A DNA stretch of 13,285 nucleotides from assembly GCA_946059285.1 (NCBI GenBank), contig CAMGMW010000014.1, positions 1 through 13,285 on the forward strand, written 5' to 3'. The position numbers were made by a program, and so were the translations under genes. The notes below the pieces were generated by a model. It did no database searches. It worked only from the letters and a program-made list of their open reading frames with translations, and was not told the origin of the DNA. How positions within the stretch are numbered: the stretch's first letter is position 1; every line of letters begins with the position of its first letter. Positions 1-6,078 of this stretch are shown piece after piece. The DNA is from an uncultured Clostridia bacterium. GTDB lineage: Bacteria > Bacillota_A > Clostridia > Oscillospirales > Oscillospiraceae.

Positions 1-742
1 CGGCAAACTCTTCCAGATAATGCATGCAGAGGATTGTAACAGCGGAGACGCCGTTGAGCATGCAGTGCAAACAGATGGAACCCCAGATGCTGCGGGTGTT
101 CTGGTATGCCCAGCAGAGCGCCAGACTGATCGGGACATATTGCAGGAAGCACAGCAATAACTCGAAAGGCTGCAGGGTACCGATGGAAGCGATGACATGG
201 ATGCCGGCAAACAGCAACGTGGTCACGGAATAGGCCAGCCAAGGGCAACGGCGACAGATTGGTCCGAACAACACGCCCCGGAACAGCAGCTCCTCCGAGA
301 CTGGTCCCAGCAGGGCGATGAACAGAAGCATTGGCAGCGGATGCTGCACCAGCAGCGTTTCGATGATATCCTGATTGACATTCTCCGGAGTGATTTGCAA
401 CAGCGTATAGACAGCGGCAATGATATTCGTGCCGACCGCGCTGATGCCGTAAGCAATCGCTACGGTGAGGAACAGCCAGCTCAGCCGCCGTTCTTTCAGC
501 ACGGCAAGAGAATCGAACAGGAAACGGTGAAAAACCAGCAGCGTAAACACCGTATTGATGGTGAAATAGGTCAGCTGGAGCAGATAAAAGCCGTGATCGG
601 TGCTGCTGTCGATGCCAAAGTGTCGAAAGATCAGCGGCAGTACATAAGACAGTCCCACCAGATAGACGGGAAGATAGCATGCGCCCAGAATGATCTGCCA
701 AGTGCTTGGAACGGTCAAATTACGGGGAAAGAGAGGCTTCAT
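1..742 (-). CDS. CPBP-family intramembrane metalloprotease (3' end beyond window)
   Basis: An open frame of 247 codons starts at an ATG (740-742) and leaves the window at the left edge, so the C-terminus is missing. The start has a good Shine-Dalgarno, AAAGGAG, 8 nt upstream (751-757 on the opposite strand). The protein is very hydrophobic with several membrane segments. It carries the signatures of the CPBP (CAAX protease / bacteriocin-processing, Abi) family: SEELLFRG with E150, E151 and R155; FAGIH with H182; and a later helix with H226 and N230 (HxxxN). These are the expected active-site residues of this glutamate-dependent intramembrane protease family. Known members cleave prenylated proteins or peptides, or confer bacteriocin immunity; the substrate here cannot be told. 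It lies downstream of mutS on the same strand, but 176 bp away across a palindrome cluster, so it may be transcribed separately. Family assignment is firm; function is open. Confidence 0.88.
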   Translation of the reverse strand, partial: MKPLFPRNLTVPSTWQIILGACYLPVYLVGLSYVLPLIFRHFGIDSSTDHGFYLLQLTYFTINTVFTLLVFHRFLFDSLAVLKERRLSWLFLTVAIAYGISAVGTNIIAAVYTLLQITPENVNQDIIETLLVQHPLPMLLFIALLGPVSEELLFRGVLFGPICRRCPWLAYSVTTLLFAGIHVIASIGTLQPFELLLCFLQYVPISLALCWAYQNTRSIWGSICLHCMLNGVSAVTILCMHYLEEFA

Positions 743-777
743 AATGTAAACTCCTTTTGCTTCCGAAGGTAAACCCG

Positions 778-811
778 GCGGGCATGTCGTTTTGAGAGCA
801 TTTGTGCCCGC
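778..811. repeat. 7-bp inverted repeat in the leader of the CPBP protease gene
   Basis: GCGGGCA (778-784) and TGCCCGC (805-811) are perfect inverted copies separated by 20 nt. They sit 36 bp upstream of the protease start codon. This could form a long-looped hairpin in the leader RNA or be an operator. The loop is large and no T-run follows, so the role is uncertain. Confidence 0.3.
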
Positions 812-840
812 AGGAATTCAAATCGTAAAATGCAGCATGA

Positions 841-908
841 TCACCGCAATGAATTGCGGCGGTCTGCCTGCGCGGATTCTGCAGCAACAGAATCCGCCTT
901 CGCGGTGA
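841..908. repeat. Nested palindromic cluster downstream of mutS
   Basis: Three inverted repeats are packed into 68 bp, starting 10 bp beyond the mutS stop codon. The outer arms are TCACCGC (841-847) and GCGGTGA (902-908). Inside are CCGCAAT/ATTGCGG with a 2-nt centre (844-859) and a perfect 10-bp stem, GCGGATTCTG (872-881) with CAGAATCCGC (888-897), around a 6-nt loop. No clean T-run follows on either strand, so it is not a textbook intrinsic terminator. It could still mark the end of the miaB-mutS transcript or be a dispersed palindromic repeat. Apart from this cluster and the small repeat at 778-811, the gap 743-918 holds no recognisable gene. Confidence 0.55.
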
Positions 909-918
909 ACGCGATGGC

Positions 919-3510
919 TCAAAGCATTTGCTTCAGCTCATACAGAGCGTTCATCGCCTCGATGGGCGTGAGCGTTTCGACGCTGATGCGCTCCAGCTTT
1001 TTCCGAAGCGCGTCGTTTTCCATGCTCATGATGGAGATCTGATCGTCCGCTGCCACGGTGACGGTACGCACTGGCGCGCCGCTTTCCAAATCCCGCAGCA
1101 GCTCTCTTGCGCGTGAGATCACGCGGTCCGGCAGGCCCGCCAGCTTCGCCACCTCCACACCGTAGGAGTCATCCGCAGCACCGGGGACGATTTTTCTTAG
1201 AAATACGATGTCCCCACCGCGTTTTTTCACGGCGATATTGTAGTTACGCACGCCGTCCAGTTCCCGCTCGATGTCCGTCAGCTCGTGATAATGGGTAGCG
1301 AACAGCGTCTTTGCGCCCAGACGTTTTTTGTCAGCGGCGTATTCCAGCACCGCCCGGGCGATGGCCATGCCGTCAAAGGTGGATGTACCTCGTCCAATCT
1401 CGTCCAAGATCAGCAGGCTGCGCGCCGTGGCATGGGTCAGAATCTCCGCCACCTCGCTCATTTCCACCATGAAAGTGGATTTCCCGGAGGAAAGATCGTC
1501 CGATGCACCGATGCGGGTGAAAATCCGGTCAACGATGCCGATGCGTGCCTCCCGTGCGGGGACAAAGCAGCCGATCTGTGCCATCAGCACAATCAGTGCC
1601 ACCTGCCGCATATAGGTGGATTTACCCGCCATATTCGGTCCTGTCAGAATGGCAACACGATTGCGCGCAGTGTCCATCTGGGTGTCGTTGGGGACAAAGA
1701 GGCTGTCCTTGAGCATTTGCTCAACGACCGGATGCCGCCCATCGCGTATGATGATTTCTCCGGACAGATCAACCTCCGGCTTGCAATAGTTGTTTTTGAC
1801 TGCCAATGCGGCAAAATTCGACAGCACATCCAGAACCGCCACGGCATGCGCCGTGCGCTGCACTCGCTCCGCCTGCTCTGCCAGATGCAGCCGCAGAGTT
1901 GTAAACAACTCGTATTCCAGCGCGGTAATGCGGTCTTTCGCGGTGAGAATGGTGGATTCCAGTTCCTTCAATTCCTCCGTGATGTACCGTTCACCGTTGG
2001 CAAGGGTCTGCTTGCGGATGTATTCCTTCGGCACCAAGGAGACCTGCCCCTTTGCCACCTCGATGTAATAGCCAAACACGCGGTTGTAGCCCACCCGCAG
2101 GTTCTTGATGCCGGTCTTTTCCTTTTCCCCCGCTTCGATGCGGGCAAGGGTATTCTTTCCGCCGGAGACGATGTCCCGCAGACGGTCCAGCTCTTCGCTG
2201 TAGCCTTCCCGGATGATGCCGCCCTCGCGCAGGGTAAAGGGGGGCTCGTCCGTGATTGCGCTTTCGATCAGCTCCCGCAGATCGGAGAGCGTGTCCAGCT
2301 CTCCGTAGAGCACCTGAAACAGGGAGCCCTGCAGGTGGGAGAGCGCCTCATGCAGCTCCGGCAGCGCACGGCAGCCGTTGGCGATTGCCACCAGATCCCG
2401 GCCATTGGCGGTGCCTGTGACGATCCGCGCCATGACCCGTTCAAAGTCAGAGACGGTGTGCAGCGACCGCAGCAGCTCCTCCCGCCCGATGGTGTTCTTA
2501 CTCAGTTCCTCCACGGCGTTCAGACGCTGCGCAATTCTTTTCGGGTTGAGCAGGGGCTTTTCCAGCCACCCGCGCAGCATACGGCTTCCCATGGCGGTTT
2601 TGGTTTTGTCCAGTACCCAAAGGAGACTGCCGCGCTTTTCTCCGCCGCGCATCGTCTCCGTCAGCTCCAGATTGCGCCGTGCGGTGAGATCCAGCTCCAG
2701 AAAGCGCCCGGCGACATAAAATTCCAGTTCTCTTACGTGGGACAAGCCGGCTTTTTGCAGATCCTGCAGCATTTGCAGCAGCGCACCGGCGGACTGCCAA
2801 ACCACCGGGAGCGCGTCGATACCCAGAGCGGCGAGAGATTTGCCAAACTGACGCTCTACCGTCGCGGCGGTTGCCTCGGGAGAAAACAGCGCGTCCGCGC
2901 CGGTGTCTGCGCAGCAGCCCAGCCGTTCCTTCAGGGTCTGCGTCAGCAGCGGATCGTCTGCCGCTGTACCGCCGCGCAGAACTTCTCTGGGTGTAAAGCG
3001 CCCCAACTCGGAAATGACCCGGTCCATTGCTTGCTCGCCTTCGGCGACGGTGGCATAAAACGCGCCGGTGGAAATATCGCAGAAGCTCAGACCGTATGCG
3101 CCCGACGCCCCATAGACGCAGGCAAAATAATTATTGCGGCTTTCGTCCAGCATGGAGCTTTCCGTGACAGTGCCTGGCGTGACAATGCGGGTGATATCCC
3201 GCTTGACCAGTCCTTTGGCAAGAGCGGGATCCTCCATCTGCTCGCAGATGGCGACCTTGTAGCCGCGGGCGACGAGGCGGGCAATGTAGCTCTCGGCGGA
3301 GTGATACGGCACACCGCACATGGGGACCTGATCCTCCTTATCCTTCCCCCGATCCCGGGTGGTCAGGGTCAGATCCAACTCCTTAGACGCCTGCTTTGCA
3401 TCCTCGGAGAACATTTCATAAAAATCGCCAAGACGGAAAAACAGGATGCAGTCGGGATGCTGCTCCTTGATTTCCAGATATTGCCGCATCATGGGTGTCA
3501 GCTCGGCCAT
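919..3510 (-). CDS. mutS: DNA mismatch repair protein MutS
   Basis: This 863-residue protein is the mismatch-recognition ATPase of methyl-independent mismatch repair; it scans DNA as a dimeric clamp. The N-terminal mismatch-reading domain has the diagnostic Phe-x-Glu motif (F30-Y31-E32, in GDFYEMF). The connector and lever domains follow; a typical core segment is KTAMGSRMLRGWLEKPL near residue 305. The C-terminal ABC-type ATPase has Walker A GPNMAGKST (624-632) and Walker B with D703 and E704 followed by IGRGTSTFDG. Near the C-terminus, QISIM lies where Bacillus subtilis MutS carries its QLSFF beta-clamp-binding peptide, before a helical dimerisation tail. Length is normal. The ATG at 3510 has GGAGG 7 nt upstream. 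It lies 26 bp downstream of miaB on the same strand and is probably cotranscribed with it. mutL, often next in Clostridia, is not adjacent: the next gene is a CPBP protease. Confidence 0.98.
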   Translation of the reverse strand: MAELTPMMRQYLEIKEQHPDCILFFRLGDFYEMFSEDAKQASKELDLTLTTRDRGKDKEDQVPMCGVPYHSAESYIARLVARGYKVAICEQMEDPALAKGLVKRDITRIVTPGTVTESSMLDESRNNYFACVYGASGAYGLSFCDISTGAFYATVAEGEQAMDRVISELGRFTPREVLRGGTAADDPLLTQTLKERLGCCADTGADALFSPEATAATVERQFGKSLAALGIDALPVVWQSAGALLQMLQDLQKAGLSHVRELEFYVAGRFLELDLTARRNLELTETMRGGEKRGSLLWVLDKTKTAMGSRMLRGWLEKPLLNPKRIAQRLNAVEELSKNTIGREELLRSLHTVSDFERVMARIVTGTANGRDLVAIANGCRALPELHEALSHLQGSLFQVLYGELDTLSDLRELIESAITDEPPFTLREGGIIREGYSEELDRLRDIVSGGKNTLARIEAGEKEKTGIKNLRVGYNRVFGYYIEVAKGQVSLVPKEYIRKQTLANGERYITEELKELESTILTAKDRITALEYELFTTLRLHLAEQAERVQRTAHAVAVLDVLSNFAALAVKNNYCKPEVDLSGEIIIRDGRHPVVEQMLKDSLFVPNDTQMDTARNRVAILTGPNMAGKSTYMRQVALIVLMAQIGCFVPAREARIGIVDRIFTRIGASDDLSSGKSTFMVEMSEVAEILTHATARSLLILDEIGRGTSTFDGMAIARAVLEYAADKKRLGAKTLFATHYHELTDIERELDGVRNYNIAVKKRGGDIVFLRKIVPGAADDSYGVEVAKLAGLPDRVISRARELLRDLESGAPVRTVTVAADDQISIMSMENDALRKKLERISVETLTPIEAMNALYELKQML

Positions 3511-3536
3511 GTGAAAGCCTCCGTTTCTGTTTTATC

Positions 3537-4937
3537 TCAGATGGTGCCTACCAGACTCCATGTGGTGCAGTCGGTGACGGTCACGTTCAAAAACTGTCCA
3601 ATCAATGCATCGCTCCCTAAAAGACGGACCAGTCTGCCGCCGTCCGTACGGGCGGTGAGCCATTCGCCGTCGCGTCCGTCCACCAGCACGGAAAGCGTCT
3701 TGCCGATGTATGCCCGATGCTTTTCCTCGGAAATGCGGTTTTGCAGCGCCACAAGGCGGTCAAAGCGACGGTTTTTCTCTGCCTTCGGTGTGGGATCGGG
3801 CATTGCCGCTGCCGGCGTTCCGGCTCTGGGAGAGAAGATAAAGGTAAACAGCGCGTCGTAGCGCACCCGCTCAATCAGGCGCAAGGTGTCCTCGAATTCC
3901 TCTTCCGTTTCGGAAGGGAAGCCCACGATCACATCGCTGGTGAGCACCAGCTCCGGCATCAGGCTGCGCCCGTAATCGACCAGCTCCAAATACTGGGCGG
4001 CGGTGTAGCGACGGTTCATTTCCCTGAGCACGCGGTCATTGCCGGACTGGAAGGGCAGGTGGAACTGTTTACAGATTTTGGGATATTTTGCAATGGTATC
4101 AAACAGCTTGCGGCTGGCGTCTTTCGGATGAGAGGTCATAAAACGCACGCGGAATTCTCCGGGCAATGAGGCAACCTGCGCCAGCAAATCGGCAAAATCG
4201 ATGCCGAGATTCAGATCTTTGCCGTAGGAGTTGACGTTCTGCCCCAGCAGCGTGATCTCTTTGTAGCCTGCCGCGATCAACTGCCTGCATTCATCCAAAA
4301 TATGCTCCGGCTGACGGCTGCGCTCACGCCCTCTGACATAAGGGACGATACAGTATGAGCAGAAATTATTGCAGCCGTACATCACCGAAACCCAGGCTTT
4401 GAGCTTGTTCGTGCGGGACACGGGAATATTTTCCGCGATGGAGCCTGCGGAATCCTCCACGGCAAAGACGCGCTTTCCCGTGCTCAGCACATACAGCAGC
4501 AGTTCCGGAAACTGCCACAGATGGTGCGTGGAAAAGACACCGTCCACATGGGGATAGGACTTTTTGATGCGGTCGGAAACATGCTTTTGCCCCATCATGC
4601 AGCCGCACAGGAAAATTTTCTGCCGCGGATGGCGGCGCTTGGTGTGAACCAGCGCACCGACATTGCCGAAAACCCGCTGCTCTGCATGATCGCGGATGGC
4701 GCAGGTGTTGAACACGACAATGTCCGCGCCGTCTGCGCTGTCGGTAAAGCCGTAGCCGGCACTTTGCAGCATCCCGCGGATGCGCTCGGAATCCGCTTCG
4801 TTCTGCTGACAGCCATAGGTGTCCACATATGCCACAGGGGTGATCCCCTGCGCCTGCCAATACGCTTCGATTTGCGCGCACAGCTCTGCCTGATGTGCTA
4901 AAGCCTCCGGCGCGATGACGGTGGTTTTTGTTTCCAA
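3537..4937 (-). CDS. miaB: tRNA-2-methylthio-N6-dimethylallyladenosine synthase MiaB
   Basis: MiaB is a radical-SAM methylthiotransferase that adds a methylthio group to i6A37 in tRNAs reading UNN codons, helping keep the reading frame. The 466-residue protein has the expected three parts. The N-terminal methylthiotransferase domain has cluster cysteines C43 (DTYGCQQNEAD), C79 (NTCAIRDHAE) and C113 (LCGCMM). The radical-SAM core has C189, C193 and C196 (MYGCNNFCSYCIVPYVRGRERSR, a MiaB-specific stretch). A C-terminal TRAM RNA-binding domain occupies roughly the last 65 residues. The frame is open up to an ATG at 5057, but that start would lie inside the divergent promoter region. The TTG at 4935-4937 is preferred because AGGAGG stands 9 nt upstream and a promoter lies just before it. 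It is first in a probable miaB-mutS operon. Confidence 0.95.
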   Translation of the reverse strand: METKTTVIAPEALAHQAELCAQIEAYWQAQGITPVAYVDTYGCQQNEADSERIRGMLQSAGYGFTDSADGADIVVFNTCAIRDHAEQRVFGNVGALVHTKRRHPRQKIFLCGCMMGQKHVSDRIKKSYPHVDGVFSTHHLWQFPELLLYVLSTGKRVFAVEDSAGSIAENIPVSRTNKLKAWVSVMYGCNNFCSYCIVPYVRGRERSRQPEHILDECRQLIAAGYKEITLLGQNVNSYGKDLNLGIDFADLLAQVASLPGEFRVRFMTSHPKDASRKLFDTIAKYPKICKQFHLPFQSGNDRVLREMNRRYTAAQYLELVDYGRSLMPELVLTSDVIVGFPSETEEEFEDTLRLIERVRYDALFTFIFSPRAGTPAAAMPDPTPKAEKNRRFDRLVALQNRISEEKHRAYIGKTLSVLVDGRDGEWLTARTDGGRLVRLLGSDALIGQFLNVTVTDCTTWSLVGTI

Positions 4938-4946
4938 AGAGGTCTT

Positions 4947-4952
4947 CCTCCT
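4947..4952 (-). promoter_or_regulatory. Shine-Dalgarno that sets the miaB TTG start
   Basis: On the minus strand this reads AGGAGG, 9 nt before the TTG at 4937. No ATG or GTG lies in a comparable position, so it supports a TTG initiation codon for miaB over the distal in-frame ATG at 5057. Confidence 0.75.
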
Positions 4953-4971
4953 GCGTCTGAAATAACGCTTT

Positions 4972-5000
4972 ATTTTAACATTTTTTGCGTTGTATTGCAA
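4972..5000 (-). promoter_or_regulatory. Sigma-A-type promoter of miaB-mutS
   Basis: On the minus strand the -35 is TTGCAA (4995-5000), the spacer is exactly 17 bp, and the -10 is TAAAAT (4972-4977). The -10 is preceded by TGT, an extended -10. The predicted start of transcription is near 4965, leaving a leader of about 28 nt before the miaB TTG. Confidence 0.75.
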
Positions 5001-5016
5001 GTGCTGAAGATTGTTT

Positions 5017-5045
5017 TTGACAACGGGGAATTTTGGGGGTATAAT
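5017..5045 (+). promoter_or_regulatory. Perfect-consensus sigma-A promoter
   Basis: TTGACA (5017-5022), a 17-bp spacer and TATAAT (5040-5045) match the vegetative consensus at every hexamer position and in spacing. It is divergent from the miaB promoter, with 16 bp between the two -35 boxes. It predicts strong transcription of the two small genes that follow, unless a repressor site overlaps it. No obvious operator palindrome is visible in the spacer. Confidence 0.85.
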
Positions 5046-5073
5046 AGAAAAAAACAAAGGAGTTTACGGAGCT

Positions 5074-5352
5074 ATGAAATTCAATCAGGACCGCGGCAGA
5101 CGGTTTTGCCGCTTTCATCACGGCGAGGAGCATTGCCATGATTGCGCCGGCTGCGACCCCAGGCAGGAGACGCTGGCGCTGATGGAGTATATGATCCGCC
5201 ACAATGCCGCCCATGCCCGGGAACTGGAGGAACTGGCCAAAAAGCTGGGAGAGCTGGGCGACGAGGCGGCGTCGGAACAGGTGCTGTCCGCCGTTTCCGA
5301 GTTTGAGAAAGGCAATCTGCGCCTGTCTGCTGTGCTGGCATCACTGAAGTAA
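5074..5352 (+). CDS. Small Cys/His-rich protein with helical tail (putative metal-binding partner of CooT-like protein)
   Basis: This 92-residue protein has two visible parts. Residues 12-27 form a dense metal-ligand cluster with C12, H15, H16, H20, C21, H22, C24 and C27. Residues 32-91 look like two amphipathic helices (roughly 32-60 and 64-90). In the first, M37, M40, H43 and H47 could fall on one face. I recall small clostridial proteins with a His-rich head and a similar helical tail (an HNxxHAxEL stretch, then FEKGN), loosely annotated as cobalt or metal related; that is memory, not a search. It is transcribed from the consensus promoter at 5017-5045. AAAGGAG (5056-5062) lies 11 nt before the ATG, slightly long; a GGAG only 2 nt upstream is too close. 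The stop is 12 bp before the CooT-like gene, so the two form an operon. Soluble; function unproven, metal binding inferred. Confidence 0.75.
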   Translation: MKFNQDRGRRFCRFHHGEEHCHDCAGCDPRQETLALMEYMIRHNAAHARELEELAKKLGELGDEAASEQVLSAVSEFEKGNLRLSAVLASLK

Positions 5353-5364
5353 GGAGGAATCAAT

Positions 5365-5556
5365 ATGTGCCTCTCCACCGTCTACCGCGATCAAATAAAG
5401 CCGGAAAACATCGCCATGCAAAACGTGATGCAGATTGAATGCGACGGGGATACGGTGATTCTGACGGATCTGCTGGAGCGCCGCATGGCGATCCATGGGA
5501 CACTGGTCAAGGCAAATCTGGTTGACGGCTATGCCGTCGTCCGGGAAGCGGAATAA
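5365..5556 (+). CDS. CooT-like small nickel-binding protein
   Basis: This 63-residue protein matches the CooT family (small proteins first known as predicted RNA-binding proteins). The supporting pattern is an MCLSTVY start with Cys at position 2, a VMQIECDGDTVILTDLLER core and a VKANLVDG end. In Rhodospirillum rubrum, CooT is a dimeric Ni(II)-binding protein that helps mature carbon monoxide dehydrogenase; Cys2 at the dimer interface is central to nickel binding, and Cys2 is kept here. No CO dehydrogenase, hydrogenase or urease gene is visible in the window, so the client is unknown. An excellent Shine-Dalgarno (AAGGAGG, 7 nt before ATG) overlaps the end of the upstream Cys/His-rich gene, suggesting coupled translation. 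A strong terminator follows directly. Family membership is likely; nickel specificity is inferred. Confidence 0.82.
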   Translation: MCLSTVYRDQIKPENIAMQNVMQIECDGDTVILTDLLERRMAIHGTLVKANLVDGYAVVREAE

Positions 5557-5558
5557 AG

Positions 5559-5595
5559 AATCGGGCGCGTTCCTTGCGAACAGCGCCCGATTTTT
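5559..5595 (+). terminator. Intrinsic terminator of the CooT-like operon, shared with a convergent gene
   Basis: AATCGGGCGC (5559-5568) pairs with GCGCCCGATT (5583-5592). The stem continues inward as GTTC/GAAC past one unpaired A, leaving a 5-nt loop. It ends in five Ts (5591-5595). On the opposite strand the stem is followed by ATTCTTTATT, so it could also stop the convergent zinc-ribbon gene, whose stop codon overlaps the T-run. Confidence 0.88.
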
Positions 5596-6010
5596 ATGTC
5601 TTGCGGACGAATTTTTCGCCGCACTTGGGACAGCGGATACAGATCTTCCCGCGCCCCTTCGGAACCCGTACAAGCTGTTTGCAGGCGGGACAGCGGTAAT
5701 ACCGATGACTCCGGTCCCGCAGACGGGTCCAAAGCTGAGAGAACCATTTATTTTCCCGCTGCCGCTGATAGATATTGCGGGAAAGCAGCCGAAATACCGC
5801 ATAAATGACCAGACCATATACCAGAACGGATAATCCGGGTGCGATATAGCTGCGGTAGACAACAGACTGTTGCAAGAGCACCGTGAGAATGCTGTTGGTT
5901 AGGCTCACCGCCGCCGCCACGATCAAAATGGCCAAATTCAGTTGATCTGAGCCGTAGCGCCCGTACATAAACCGTCGCAGCGCGCTGCCGATCTTTCGGA
6001 ACATCTTCAT
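5594..6010 (-). CDS. Membrane protein with C-terminal zinc ribbon (function unknown)
   Basis: This 138-residue protein has a basic N-terminus, two hydrophobic segments (approximately residues 24-45 and 55-78) and a basic linker. It ends in a zinc-ribbon-like module with two knuckles, CPAC and CPKC, separated by about 18 residues. Such two-helix plus zinc-ribbon proteins are common small hypotheticals in gut Clostridia; I do not recognise a function. The ATG at 6010 is preferred because GGAG lies 8 nt upstream (6019-6022). A GTG one codon earlier (6013) and an ATG at 6004 are also possible. A TATAAT box lies only 12 bp before this ATG, so the transcript may be nearly leaderless. The gene lies 68 bp downstream of the metallophosphoesterase on the same strand and converges on the CooT-like operon, sharing its terminator. 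Confidence 0.75.
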   Translation of the reverse strand: MKMFRKIGSALRRFMYGRYGSDQLNLAILIVAAAVSLTNSILTVLLQQSVVYRSYIAPGLSVLVYGLVIYAVFRLLSRNIYQRQRENKWFSQLWTRLRDRSHRYYRCPACKQLVRVPKGRGKICIRCPKCGEKFVRKT

Positions 6011-6022
6011 CACCCATGCTCC

Positions 6023-6050
6023 ATTATAGTACGTCTCCTCGATTTTACAA
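6023..6050 (-). promoter_or_regulatory. Possible promoter of the zinc-ribbon membrane protein
   Basis: On the minus strand, TTGTAA (6045-6050), a 16-bp spacer and TATAAT (6023-6028). Transcription would begin around 6016, only a few bases before the start codon and after the GGAG ribosome binding site. Either the message is nearly leaderless or this is a chance match and the gene relies on read-through from the metallophosphoesterase. Confidence 0.45.
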
Positions 6051-6078
6051 GCGCGAAGTGAAAATATTCACAATCTGT

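Noticed and set aside
197..772. A 191-codon plus-strand frame opposite the CPBP protease
   Set aside because: The minus strand carries clear CPBP motifs, a good ribosome binding site and membrane helices; the plus-strand product is low-complexity and Gln-rich without family features.
1285..3861. An 858-codon open frame on the plus strand, antisense to mutS and the end of miaB
   Set aside because: mutS and miaB are unmistakable on the other strand. The antisense product shows no recognisable domain, is rich in His, Gln, Arg and Gly as expected from reading biased codons backward, and has no operon context. Strong G/C third-position bias removes stop codons in this frame.
6058..6074. GTGAA/TTCAC hairpin after the metallophosphoesterase
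   Set aside because: Only 5 bp with an AATA loop and no proper T-run; too weak to call a terminator.
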